DNA of 64,000 nt, from positions 1 through 64,000 of the forward strand of contig JAPOIY010000006.1 in NCBI GenBank assembly GCA_029978705.1, read 5' to 3'. Position numbers and translations under genes: made by a program. Shown here piece by piece: positions 17,066 to 25,727 of this stretch (position 1 is the first letter of the stretch; each line of letters begins with the position of its first letter). Source of the DNA: Actinomycetota bacterium. Lineage in GTDB: Bacteria; Actinomycetota; Actinomycetes; S36-B12; GCA-2699445. Below the pieces are notes generated by a model. That model had not been told where the DNA came from. It did not search any database and was given only the letters and a program-made list of their open reading frames with translations.

Positions 17066-18214
17066 GTGCTGGTGAATCACCTGACGGTCGGGGGGCTGCG
17101 CTCCTACGCGCCCGAGCCGGTCGAGGTCGACCTCGCTCCCCTGACGCTGGTGTTCGGCCCCAACTCCGCCGGGAAGTCCAGCCTTCTGTCCGTGTTGCCG
17201 ATGCTGCAGCAGACCGCCGCCCGCCCCGAGATCCTCACCATGTCGGGCGACCTGGTCGAAGGTGGCACCTTCCGCATGGCCATCCACCAGCACGACGAGG
17301 ACCTGCCCATGACGTTGGGATTCGGGTGGAACTCCCCCGACGGTGGCACCCGCAGCGGTGCCGCGCAGTTCCGGTGGGACCCGGAGTTGAAGGTGGCGCG
17401 CCGGACGCGTATGGACATGGCCCACGACGGGACGACTGCGGTCGTGACGGGACCCCGCCCCTGGACCGGGCAGCCGGGCGCCGCGATGGCGCATGACATG
17501 GGCCCGGAGTTCTACGACGTACTGTCGCGCATCTACTTCCTCGGACCGATGCGGGCTCGAGCCGAACGCACCACCATGTCCGGCCAAGGCGTGCTGGAGT
17601 ACGTCGGGCCTGCCGGGGAGCGGATGGCGGCACTGCTGGCCGACCGACCCGAGACCGTGGAGCAGGTCAATGCCTGGTGCGACCGGATGGGACTGGGGTA
17701 CCGCGTCCGCATGCTCGCCCCGGTCTCCCAGGACATCATCAAGTCCACCGGCGACTTCACCGTCCTGGCCCTGGAGGACGTGCGGCTCGACCCTCCCGTA
17801 CTCGTGTCGCCGCGTGCGGTGGGCTACGGCGTGGGCCAGCTCCTGCCAGTGATCACCCAGTGCCTGATCGCGGCCGGCGGCATGGTGATCGTCGAACAAC
17901 CGGAGGTGCACCTGCACCCGCGGCTGCAGTCGGCGGTGGGTGACCTCTTCGTCGACGCCGTGACCGAGGGCCGGGCCCAACTGCTGGTCGAGACCCACTC
18001 CGAACACCTCGTGCTGCGCCTCCTGCGCCGCGTGCGCGAGGGCGCTCTGCCAGCCGCCGATCTGGCGATCCTCTACGTCGACCTGCACGACGACGGCGGG
18101 GCGTTCGTGCGTCGGCTGGAGGTGAGCCCCCGCGGTGAGTTGATCGACGGCTGGCCCGGCACATTCTTCGACGAACGCCTGGAGGAAGTCCTGCCGGGAC
18201 TGGCGGAGCGATGA
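17066..18214 (+). CDS. AAA ATPase of the SMC/OLD-like (DUF3696-type) class
   Basis: Cytosolic ABC-type ATPase of 382 aa without a coiled-coil arm. Walker A is GPNSAGKSS at 31-39. A Q-loop-like L-Q-Q-T-A follows near 48. Walker B is VIVEQPEVHLHP at 274-285, with Glu280 as probable catalytic base, and the switch His311 lies in ETHSEH. The C-terminal V-S-P-R-G-E-L-I-D-G-W-P-x-x-F-F-D-E segment is typical of DUF3696-type ATPases in anti-phage or DNA-repair cassettes. It has no TOPRIM nuclease, so any catalytic output probably comes from its partner, whose ATG overlaps this gene's stop (ATGA). Function is not established. Confidence 0.8.
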   Translation: MLVNHLTVGGLRSYAPEPVEVDLAPLTLVFGPNSAGKSSLLSVLPMLQQTAARPEILTMSGDLVEGGTFRMAIHQHDEDLPMTLGFGWNSPDGGTRSGAAQFRWDPELKVARRTRMDMAHDGTTAVVTGPRPWTGQPGAAMAHDMGPEFYDVLSRIYFLGPMRARAERTTMSGQGVLEYVGPAGERMAALLADRPETVEQVNAWCDRMGLGYRVRMLAPVSQDIIKSTGDFTVLALEDVRLDPPVLVSPRAVGYGVGQLLPVITQCLIAAGGMVIVEQPEVHLHPRLQSAVGDLFVDAVTEGRAQLLVETHSEHLVLRLLRRVREGALPAADLAILYVDLHDDGGAFVRRLEVSPRGELIDGWPGTFFDERLEEVLPGLAER

Positions 18215-19284
18215 CCGAGCGCGCGGTGTTCGGCGTCGGCATCGGGGAGTCCGCTTTGGATGACCAGGCGAACGACCCGGCCCTGCAGCGGGCGATCCAC
18301 GAGGAACTTCTCGAGGATCTCGCCGTCCACGGACAGCTCGTGTTCACCTCCGACGGGGAACTGGCCCGTTTCGCGGCCGCCGTCCGGACGTTGCCGACCC
18401 ACCTGGCCAAGGCGTGGGAGACAGTGCTGTCGTCCCAACGGGTGACAGTGACCGTCGCCGACCCCCAGACGACCCCGGACCTGTCCGAGATGGATGATGC
18501 ATCCGCCCTCGAGCAGCGTGTGGCGCCCGCGGTGAGCCTCGTGCTGCTGGACGGCGACCAGGCGGAACTGCTCGGCGTGGCCCGGGACGAGTTCTCCGCG
18601 GTGACCCCCGGAGGGCGGGTGGAGATCGGCCGCCTGACCACTGCCACCCGCACCGCCACCATCCTGGGGGCGCAGCGGGTACTGGACGCCCCGATGCGGG
18701 AGGACGGGAACCGCGAGGAGGAGTGGGACGAACGGCTCGGCCCGCTCGCGGCGGCGAGCAGCCCCATCGTCATCTACGACAAGTACGTCGGTATGCAGAC
18801 GGCCCGGCGCTACCTGTTCGGGTTCACCTCGGGCGACGGCCTGACCTGGCTGATGACCCGGCTGGCGATGCTGCCTCACCGGCGGGTGCGCATCATCACC
18901 GCCGTTCCCTCCCCCAAACCCGGCAAGGAGCCGATCGACGAGCGCGCCATCGCGGTCGCGATGCTCGAACTGCGCGAGCACGTCGATCGGCCCATCGGAC
19001 TGGACCTCGTGCTCGTGCCCGAACGGCAGCGCGTCGGCGAGGACCGCACGGTGGAGAGATTCGGCCACGACCGCCATATCCGTTTCGGGGACCGGGCCGC
19101 GCTGGCCCTCGGGTTGGGGGTCCAGTCGTTGGAGCATCCCCACTTCCGGGAGACAATCGCCGTGGCGCGCCTTCCCATCCGGGACGCGAAGGACCGTGAG
19201 GAGCGTGCCGTGCGGGCCGCCGTGCGGCCACCGCGGAAGGGATGGCTGCCATGGGCGCGCTCACTGCGATCGGGGCAGGACTGA
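18211..19284 (+). CDS. Unknown partner of the ATPase, possible PLD-like effector
   Basis: Not recognised by name; 357 aa, soluble, translationally coupled to the ATPase by a 4-bp overlap. The N-terminal half (1-170) shows no motif. The second half contains a hydrophobic strand ending in Asp (I-V-I-Y-D190-K-Y), a strand R-I-I-T-A-V near 230, and H286-D-R-H-I-R-F-G-D-R followed by a Leu-Gly-Leu-Gly segment. This order resembles, from memory, the phospholipase D-like fold of MIT C-terminal domains (D-P-Y ... H-D-R-x-I ... L-G-x-G). If correct, it would be a nuclease or lipid-acting effector controlled by the ATPase. The resemblance is weak and is an inference. The last 34 bp overlap the next gene. 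Confidence 0.6.
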   Translation: MTERAVFGVGIGESALDDQANDPALQRAIHEELLEDLAVHGQLVFTSDGELARFAAAVRTLPTHLAKAWETVLSSQRVTVTVADPQTTPDLSEMDDASALEQRVAPAVSLVLLDGDQAELLGVARDEFSAVTPGGRVEIGRLTTATRTATILGAQRVLDAPMREDGNREEEWDERLGPLAAASSPIVIYDKYVGMQTARRYLFGFTSGDGLTWLMTRLAMLPHRRVRIITAVPSPKPGKEPIDERAIAVAMLELREHVDRPIGLDLVLVPERQRVGEDRTVERFGHDRHIRFGDRAALALGLGVQSLEHPHFRETIAVARLPIRDAKDREERAVRAAVRPPRKGWLPWARSLRSGQD

Positions 19285-20300
19285 CCGTCGGCGCCGTAGC
19301 GTTGGCCGGACCGGCCGGGGAGTCCCCCAGGGCCACCTCCCCTCCCCAACTCTCCGATGCCCGGCTTGCGGCCGGTGTCCTGTTCGGTTGCGCCGACTCG
19401 CGCGCCCAGCACACCCAGGTGCAGATGGCCCGGCAGGGCGTGGCCGGCATCGTCCTGCTCGGTGACGCCCCACCGCCGGACCTGCGCGGGCGGCTGCGCC
19501 GCGTCCGGCAGGCCGCCCCCGCGGGCATCGTGATCGCGTCCGACGAGGAAGGCGGCGCCGTCCAGCGCCTCGCTCCCCTGCTGGGACGCCTGCCGGGCGC
19601 GGAGACCATCGGCTCGTGGCCCCGCCCCCGCATCGAGCGGACCGCCCACCGCTACGCGGCCCGGATGCGGCGACTCGGCGTCGACATGAGCCTGGCTCCC
19701 GTCGCCGACCTGAAGGTGCCCGGCGCCTATATGGCCGGACTGCACCGCGCGTTCGCGGCGAACCCCAAGGAGGTCGGCCGGGACGCCATCGCGTGGTCGC
19801 GCGGCACCGAGGGCGCCGGTGTGACGCCAGTCGTCAAACACTGGCCCGGGCACGGGCACGCCCGCGATACCCACACACACGCCGCCCGGATCCCGCGGCT
19901 GGCGGCGCTCACCCGCCGCGACATGGTGCCGTTCCGCATGGCACTGAGAGCCGGTGTTCCGGCGGTGATGGTGGGACACCTGCAGGCGCGTGGCCTGACC
20001 CGGCGCGGTGTGCCCGCCTCCCAGTCCCGCCCCGCGATCTCCCTGTTGCGGCAGCAGGCGGGCCCAGACGCTGTGATCATGACCGACTCCCTGTCGATGG
20101 CGGCGGCCTCGTCCGCCCGGGGCCTGTCGCACGCCCAGGCCGTCGTGGCAGCCCTGCGGGCCGGAGTGGACTGGGCCATGGTCTGCTCCCCCCACACGCC
20201 CGGCATCGTCCGCGCGGTCGCCCGGGCGATCCGCTCCGGTGCATTGTCGCGCGAGGCGCTGCAGCGGTCGGCCGAACGGATCCGCGCCGTCACCGGGTGA
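19251..20300 (+). CDS. Glycoside hydrolase family 3, NagZ-like beta-N-acetylglucosaminidase
   Basis: Enzyme of 349 aa expected to remove beta-linked N-acetylglucosamine from cell-wall fragments. The single (beta/alpha)8 domain carries the NagZ pattern KHWPGHGHARDTH, whose Asp-x-His pair matches the acid/base dyad of Gram-positive NagZ. It also carries M-T-D-S-L-S-M, with the nucleophile Asp kept although the usual following Asp is Ser. The N-terminus is hydrophobic but lacks Lys or Arg before the core, so it may be a weak signal peptide or an anchor. The start has GGAAGGG about nine bases upstream and lies inside the previous gene, a tight coupling to the ATPase cassette. Confidence 0.85.
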   Translation: MGALTAIGAGLTVGAVALAGPAGESPRATSPPQLSDARLAAGVLFGCADSRAQHTQVQMARQGVAGIVLLGDAPPPDLRGRLRRVRQAAPAGIVIASDEEGGAVQRLAPLLGRLPGAETIGSWPRPRIERTAHRYAARMRRLGVDMSLAPVADLKVPGAYMAGLHRAFAANPKEVGRDAIAWSRGTEGAGVTPVVKHWPGHGHARDTHTHAARIPRLAALTRRDMVPFRMALRAGVPAVMVGHLQARGLTRRGVPASQSRPAISLLRQQAGPDAVIMTDSLSMAAASSARGLSHAQAVVAALRAGVDWAMVCSPHTPGIVRAVARAIRSGALSREALQRSAERIRAVTG

Positions 20301-20350
20301 CAGGAGCGCGCCGCCGCGCGATGCTGGTGGCACCGCACGGAGGAGGAGCC

Positions 20351-20725
20351 ATGACCAGTCCCGACGACGCCGGGCGCATGCCGCACGCCGACTGGAACCA
20401 GGTGGGCGCCGCCATCACCACCCTGGGCGACCGCATCCAGGCCCACTTCGCCGGGCTGTCCGCGAAGGCCCCCGCGCCGGACTCGGCGGCACCGTTCGAG
20501 GAACTGGGGCGGTCCCTGGACGACGCGCTGACCAGCTTCCGCAACACCGTGGCCGATCCTGAGATCGCAGCAGCTGCTCAGAGCGCGGCGGACGAGTTCC
20601 TGGCAGCCCTGCGCACGGAGGTGGACTCGGCCACCGACGTCGTGGGCGGCGTGATCGACCAGGCCTCGGACACAGTCACCGAGATCGCCGAGGCCGGCAA
20701 GGACAAGGGCACGCCGTCCACCTGA
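20351..20725 (+). CDS. Small helical protein of unknown function
   Basis: Not recognised; 124 aa, acidic, Ala-rich and almost certainly all helical, with heptad-like repeats (L-G-D-R-I-Q-A-H-F, F-E-E-L-G-R-S-L-D-D-A-L, V-G-G-V-I-D-Q-A-S-D-T-V). It has no signal peptide, Cys or catalytic motif. The ribosome site AGGAGGA three bases before the ATG is one of the strongest in the window, so it is a real gene. It follows the GH3 gene by 50 bp on the same strand and converges with the leucine operon. Confidence 0.7.
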   Translation: MTSPDDAGRMPHADWNQVGAAITTLGDRIQAHFAGLSAKAPAPDSAAPFEELGRSLDDALTSFRNTVADPEIAAAAQSAADEFLAALRTEVDSATDVVGGVIDQASDTVTEIAEAGKDKGTPST

Positions 20726-20728
20726 GCG

Positions 20729-21661
20729 TCAGGACAGCGCGCGCACCACGCTGCTGGGACTGGGACGCCCCAGGTGCCCGGCGAGCCACACGCTGGTGGC
20801 CGCCAGCGCCGCCAGGTCCACCCCCGTGTGGATGCCCAGCCCGTCGAGCATCCACACGAGGTCCTCGGTGGCCAGATTGCCCGTGGCGGACTTCGCGTAC
20901 GGGCAGCCACCGAGGCCGCCGGCGCTCGCGTCGACCGTGCTGACCCCGCACTGCAGGGCAGCAAGCGTGTTGGCCAGGGCCTGTCCGTAGGTGTCGTGGA
21001 AGTGCACCCCGAGCTGCCCGACCGGCACCCCCGCGGCACCCAGGTCGGCCAGCAGTGCCGTCACCTGTCCCGGGGTGGCGACCCCGATGGTGTCGCCGAG
21101 ACTGAGCGCGTCGCAGCCGGCGGCCAGCAGCTGCCGGCACACCTCGACCACCTGTTGGCGCGGGACTCGGCCCTCCCACGGGTCGCCGAAACACATCGAC
21201 ACGTAGCCGCGGACCGCCATCCCGGCGGCCCGTGCGCCCGCGATGACGGGATCGAACATCTCCATCTGGGTGGCCAGCGACCGGTTGAGGTTGCGCTGCG
21301 CGAACGTCTCGGTGGCGCTGGCGAATACGGCGACATCGGCCACCCCGGCGGCGACGGCCCGCGCCAGGCCCCGCTTGTTCGGTACGAGCACGGGGTAGCG
21401 CACTCCCGGCACCCGCTCGAGCGACGCCATGACCTCGACGGCGTCGGCCAGTTGCGGCACCCAGTCGGGGCGCACGAACGACGTGGCCTCCACAACCGGC
21501 AGTCCCGCGTCAGCGAGCCGGTGGATGAACTCCACCTTGATGGCGGCCGGGATGACCGCGGACTCGTTCTGCAGCCCGTCGCGCGCCCCCACCTCCCAGA
21601 TGGTGACCTGCTCCGGGAGTCCCGGCAGCGGGACGACGTCGGGAAGTCCCCCGTCAGCCAT
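20729..21661 (-). CDS. mvaB: Hydroxymethylglutaryl-CoA lyase
   Basis: Enzyme of 310 aa that cleaves HMG-CoA to acetyl-CoA and acetoacetate, the last step of leucine breakdown. The TIM-barrel motifs are intact: E-V-G-A-R-D-G-L-Q-N-E at the N-terminus, the metal-binding H-F-H-D-T-Y near 225, and the signature GLGGCPYAKSATGN with catalytic Cys near 253. Its ATG overlaps the end of the carboxylase alpha gene by 8 bp, so the three genes form one operon. Confidence 0.95.
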   Translation of the reverse strand: MADGGLPDVVPLPGLPEQVTIWEVGARDGLQNESAVIPAAIKVEFIHRLADAGLPVVEATSFVRPDWVPQLADAVEVMASLERVPGVRYPVLVPNKRGLARAVAAGVADVAVFASATETFAQRNLNRSLATQMEMFDPVIAGARAAGMAVRGYVSMCFGDPWEGRVPRQQVVEVCRQLLAAGCDALSLGDTIGVATPGQVTALLADLGAAGVPVGQLGVHFHDTYGQALANTLAALQCGVSTVDASAGGLGGCPYAKSATGNLATEDLVWMLDGLGIHTGVDLAALAATSVWLAGHLGRPSPSSVVRALS

Positions 21662-23630
21662 CGGTCGGCTCCGCGAGCGTCACGAGAGGCTGGTCCATGA
21701 CGACCTGCGCACCGACGGCGACCGCCACCTCGGCGACGACGGCGGGCGCGGGGGCGGTGAGGGTGTGCTCCATCTTCATGGCCTCGACGGTGACGAGGGC
21801 CTGCCCCTCGCCGACGACATCCCCCGGAGCCACCGCCACCGCGATGACACTGCCGGGCATGGGACTGCGGACCGCGCCCAGTCCCGATGCTTCGCCCGCG
21901 ACGCTCTCGGCAGCCAGCCGGTCGATCTCCGTGAACCGGAACGTCCCCGTGGCTCCTGCCAGCCACACCTCGTTCCCGGACCGGGCGACCCGGTAACGGC
22001 GGGTGTCGCCGGCGACGGTGACCACGAGCTGTCCATCCAGCATCTGGGCGGACGCCGGCTGGGCGCTGCCGTCGGCGACCGTGACGACCGCCGCCTCCGG
22101 CCCCCCGGTCCACGAGCAGTCGTGCACCTCACCCGAGCCGGAACGCAGGGACACCCCCAGCGGCGCGCCGACGCCGCCGAGCCGCCACCCGTCTCCGGCG
22201 GACCAGGCGTCCGGGGGCCCGGGCGGCTGCAGCGCGAGGGCCCATTCGAGTGCTGCGGCGACCAGGACGTGCCCGTCCGGCTCGGGCGTCCGGGCGACCT
22301 CGGGGTGGGCGTCGATGAGCCCGGTGTGCAGCTGCCCTTTGCGCACCTCGGGCACGTCGAGCAACTGACGCAGGAAGGTCGTGTTGGTGGTGACGCCCAG
22401 GTAGGCGACGTCGGCGAGCGCCGCCGACAGCCGGTCGATCGCGGACTCCCGGTCCGGGCCCGCGGCGATGACCTTCGCGATCATCGGGTCGTAGAAACTG
22501 CTGACCTCCTGTCCGGTGCCGACACCGGAGTCGACCCGGGCGGCGACATCCTCAGCGACGAGGAGGAGGCGCCCGGTGCTGGGCAGGAAGTCGCGGCCGG
22601 GATCCTCGGCGTAGACCCGCGCCTCGACGGCGTGGCCGCTGAGGGTGACCGGTGCCGCGGGCAGCCGCTCACCGGCGGCGATGCGCACCTGCCACTCCAC
22701 CAGGTCCCACCCGGTGACGAGCTCGGTGACGGGATGCTCCACCTGCAGCCGCGTGTTCATCTCGAGGAAGTAGAACGCGTCCGGGTCGGCGCCGTCGACG
22801 ATGAACTCGACAGTGCCCGCCCCCACATACCCGCACGACCGGGCGGCGTCGACCGCTGCCGCACCCAGGCGCTCCCGCACCTGCGGGGAGACGAAGGGCG
22901 ATGGCGCCTCCTCGATGACCTTCTGGTGGCGGCGCTGCAGGCTGCACTCCCGCTCCCCCAGGTGGATGACGCCACCGTACTGGTCGGCCAGGACCTGGAC
23001 CTCGATGTGCCGGGGGCTATCGATGTAGCGCTCCACGAACAGCCGGTCGTCGCCGAAGGACTTCGTCGCCTCCCGGCGGGCCCCCGCGATCTCGGTGGGA
23101 ACGTCGGCACCGTCGCGCAGCACCCGCATCCCCTTGCCACCTCCCCCGGCGGACGGCTTGAGGATGGCAGGGAAACCGACCTCGGCTACGGCCGCCACCA
23201 CGTCAGCGTCGGACATGTCGGGGTCGTGGCGGCCGGGCACCACGGGCACCCCGGCGGCGGCGACACGGGTCTTGGCGGAGATCTTGTCGCCCATGTCCCG
23301 GATGGCGGGGACCGGAGGGCCGATGAACGTGATCCCGGCTGCGGCGCACGCGGCCGCGAAGTCCGGGTTCTCACTGAGGAAGCCGTACCCCGGGTGGATG
23401 GCCTGCGCGCCGGTGCGCACCGCGGCAGCCACCACGGCGTCGCTGTCGAGGTACGAGTCGGCTGCCGGTGGGGGCCCGATGCGGATGGCCTCATCGGCGG
23501 CGCGCACATGCCGCGCGTCGGCGTCGGCGTCGCTGTACACCGCGACCGAGCGGATCCCGAGGCTGCGCAGGGTGCGGATGACCCGCACCGCGATCTCGCC
23601 GCGGTTGGCGACCAGGACTGTGTCGAACAC
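21654..23630 (-). CDS. accA: Methylcrotonyl-CoA carboxylase, biotin-carboxylase/carrier subunit
   Basis: Biotin-dependent subunit of 658 aa. It holds a biotin carboxylase (1-450: V-L-V-A-N-R-G-E-I-A-V-R, ATP-grasp K-P-S-A-G-G-G-G-K-G-M, C-S-L-Q-R-R-H-Q-K-V-I-E-E-A) and a C-terminal carrier domain with E-A-M-K-M-E-H, the biotinylated lysine being about Lys619. With the beta subunit and HMG-CoA lyase next to it, the substrate is most likely 3-methylcrotonyl-CoA from leucine rather than acetyl- or propionyl-CoA. The GTG start has GAGGAGC three bases upstream and lies 8 bp after the beta gene stop. An upstream extension of the frame overlaps the beta gene and is not used. Confidence 0.93.
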   Translation of the reverse strand: MFDTVLVANRGEIAVRVIRTLRSLGIRSVAVYSDADADARHVRAADEAIRIGPPPAADSYLDSDAVVAAAVRTGAQAIHPGYGFLSENPDFAAACAAAGITFIGPPVPAIRDMGDKISAKTRVAAAGVPVVPGRHDPDMSDADVVAAVAEVGFPAILKPSAGGGGKGMRVLRDGADVPTEIAGARREATKSFGDDRLFVERYIDSPRHIEVQVLADQYGGVIHLGERECSLQRRHQKVIEEAPSPFVSPQVRERLGAAAVDAARSCGYVGAGTVEFIVDGADPDAFYFLEMNTRLQVEHPVTELVTGWDLVEWQVRIAAGERLPAAPVTLSGHAVEARVYAEDPGRDFLPSTGRLLLVAEDVAARVDSGVGTGQEVSSFYDPMIAKVIAAGPDRESAIDRLSAALADVAYLGVTTNTTFLRQLLDVPEVRKGQLHTGLIDAHPEVARTPEPDGHVLVAAALEWALALQPPGPPDAWSAGDGWRLGGVGAPLGVSLRSGSGEVHDCSWTGGPEAAVVTVADGSAQPASAQMLDGQLVVTVAGDTRRYRVARSGNEVWLAGATGTFRFTEIDRLAAESVAGEASGLGAVRSPMPGSVIAVAVAPGDVVGEGQALVTVEAMKMEHTLTAPAPAVVAEVAVAVGAQVVMDQPLVTLAEPTDG

Positions 23631-23638
23631 TGCGCTCC

Positions 23639-25246
23639 TCACATCCGGAAGACGCCGCGCGAGATCGGCTCCAGCGGGGCGCGCGCACACGCGCCCAACG
23701 CCAGGCCCACCGCCCGCCGCGTGTCCACCGGGTCGATGACTCCGTCGTCCCACAGTCGGGCCGTCGCGTAGTAGGGGCTGCCCTTCTCGTCGTAGCCGGT
23801 GCGCACCGGCTCCTTGAACGCCTCCTCGGCGGCGGCGGGCCACTCCTCGCCGCGCGCTTCGTACTGCTCGCGGCGCACGGTGGCCAGCACCGAGGCGGCT
23901 TGCTCGCCGCCCATCACCGAGATGCGCGCGTTCGGCCACATCCACAGGAAGCGCGGCGAATAGGCGCGCCCGCACATCGAGTAGTTGCCCGCCCCGAACG
24001 ACCCGCCGATGACGACCGTGAGTTTCGGGACGCGCGCGCAGGCCACCGCGGTCACCATCTTGGCGCCGTTCTTCGCGATCCCCCCGGCCTCGTAGTCCCG
24101 CCCCACCATGAAGCCGCTGATGTTCTGCAGGAACAGCAGCGGGATCCTGCGCTGGTCGCACAACTCGATGAAGTGGGCCCCTTTGAGGGCGGATTCGGAG
24201 AACAGGACCCCGTTGTTGGCCACGATGCCGACCGGGTGGCCCATGACGCGGGCGAACCCGGTCACCAGCGTGGTGCCGTACTCGGACTTGAACTCGGTGA
24301 ACTCGCTGCCGTCGACCAGTCGCGCGATGACCTCATGCACGTCGTATGGCGTGCGGGTGTCCGTCGGGATGACGGAGTACATCGACTGCGGGTCGACCTT
24401 GGGTTCCACGGAGTCGGTCACGTCCCACGGCGCCGGCGGCGGGGGCGGGAACGTGGCCACGATGTCGCGGATGATCTGCAGGGCCTGGGGGTCGTCGTCG
24501 GCCAGGTGGTCGGTGACGCCAGAGACCCGGGAGTGCAGGTCGCCGCCGCCCAACTCCTCCGCGGTGACGACCTCGCCGGTGGCGGCCCGCACGAGCGGCG
24601 GGCCCCCCAGGAAGATCGTGCCCTGCTCTTTGACGATGACGGCCTCGTCGCTCATCGCCGGCACGTAGGCGCCGCCGGCGGTGCACGACCCCATCACGGC
24701 GGCGACCTGCGGGACCTCCATGGCCGACAGCTGCGCCTGGTTGTAGAAGATGCGGCCGAAGTGGTCGCGGTCGGGGAAGACCTCGTCCTGCAGGGGCAGG
24801 AACGCGCCCCCGGAGTCCACGAGGGCGAGGCACGGCAGCCGATTCTGCCGGGCGATCTCCTGGGCCCGCAGGTGCTTCTTCACCGTCATGGGGTAGTACG
24901 TACCGCCTTTGACCGTGGCGTCGTTGGCGATGATCATGCACAGCTGGCCGCTGACCCGCCCGATGCCCGTGATGATGCCCGCGGCGGGCGCCTCGTCGTC
25001 GTACATCCCGGTGGCGGCCAGCGTGGACAGTTCCAGGAAGGGGGACCCGGGGTCGAGCAGGTGATCGACCCGGTCGCGCGGCAGCAACTTCCCCCGCGCG
25101 ACATGTTTCTCGCGGGACTTCTCCGGGCCCCCGAGGGCGGCTCGGCCCAGCCGGGCCCGCAGGTCCGCCGCCAGCTCCCGGTGGTGGGCGTCGTTGGCCT
25201 GGGCCTGCGGCGACGAGGGGTCGATCCTGCTCTGCAGCACGGCCAT
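23639..25246 (-). CDS. accD: Methylcrotonyl-CoA carboxylase, carboxyltransferase (beta) subunit
   Basis: Carboxyltransferase of 535 aa that moves CO2 from biotin to methylcrotonyl-CoA; first gene of the operon. Both crotonase-fold halves are present. The first has [16 protein letters not shown] and [12 protein letters not shown], which is characteristic of MccB. The second has [16 protein letters not shown] and a G-G-S-F-G-A-G-N-Y-x-M-C-G-R-A segment. The start is the ATG at M-A-V-L-Q-S with AGGAGGT four bases upstream; an in-frame start 14 codons earlier lacks a site. Confidence 0.94.
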   Translation of the reverse strand: MAVLQSRIDPSSPQAQANDAHHRELAADLRARLGRAALGGPEKSREKHVARGKLLPRDRVDHLLDPGSPFLELSTLAATGMYDDEAPAAGIITGIGRVSGQLCMIIANDATVKGGTYYPMTVKKHLRAQEIARQNRLPCLALVDSGGAFLPLQDEVFPDRDHFGRIFYNQAQLSAMEVPQVAAVMGSCTAGGAYVPAMSDEAVIVKEQGTIFLGGPPLVRAATGEVVTAEELGGGDLHSRVSGVTDHLADDDPQALQIIRDIVATFPPPPPAPWDVTDSVEPKVDPQSMYSVIPTDTRTPYDVHEVIARLVDGSEFTEFKSEYGTTLVTGFARVMGHPVGIVANNGVLFSESALKGAHFIELCDQRRIPLLFLQNISGFMVGRDYEAGGIAKNGAKMVTAVACARVPKLTVVIGGSFGAGNYSMCGRAYSPRFLWMWPNARISVMGGEQAASVLATVRREQYEARGEEWPAAAEEAFKEPVRTGYDEKGSPYYATARLWDDGVIDPVDTRRAVGLALGACARAPLEPISRGVFRM

Positions 25247-25311
25247 GTCCACCTCCTGATCGGCAGGCCCCACGGTATCCGACGGCACGGGTCAGGACAG
25301 GTCGCGCGGTC

Positions 25312-25686
25312 TCACTGCACGGCGTTGGCGGCCCGGTCGGCGCACGCCATCAACTGCTTGGACAATTTGGGGTCGCTGGACGCCTCCGGGCCCAGCTCCT
25401 GGGCACTGGTCATCAGTGCCTGTGCTGCCTCATTGAACGCCTGTGCCGCGGCGGGGTCGACGCTGCTGCCGGCCCCCTTGAGTTTCTTGTACTGGCTGGC
25501 GACCTCATCGGCCTGGTCGCAGAAGGCCTGCACCCGCCCAGACAGGTCATCGGGGTTGGGCACGGACACCGTCGGCGAGCTCATCGGCGCCGACGAAGCG
25601 GGCGTCGTCGGGGTCGACGAACTGCTGCAGGCGGACAGTCCCCCGACGACAACCGAGCAGATCAGGACCGCGGTGACACGTTTCAT
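25312..25686 (-). CDS. Putative lipoprotein
   Basis: Exported 124-aa lipoprotein of unknown role. The lipobox is G-L-S-A-C at about 16-20, followed by a Ser/Thr/Pro-rich tether and a helical domain with two further cysteines (A-F-C-D-Q, M-A-C-A-D) likely to be joined. The start is set by the signal peptide and by GAAGGGTC four bases upstream. It lies 41 bp downstream of the TreT-like gene on the same strand and may be co-transcribed with it. No family was recognised. Confidence 0.7.
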   Translation of the reverse strand: MKRVTAVLICSVVVGGLSACSSSSTPTTPASSAPMSSPTVSVPNPDDLSGRVQAFCDQADEVASQYKKLKGAGSSVDPAAAQAFNEAAQALMTSAQELGPEASSDPKLSKQLMACADRAANAVQ

Positions 25687-25727
25687 GACAGACCCTTCGC
25701 AAGACCCCGACGGTACCGCAGGGCCGG

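Noticed and set aside
21654-24161. Longer version of the carboxylase alpha subunit (835 codons)
   Set aside because: The extra N-terminal part lies inside the beta-subunit gene in another frame; the GTG at 23630 has a ribosome site and the family start V-F-D-T-V-L-V-A-N-R-G-E.
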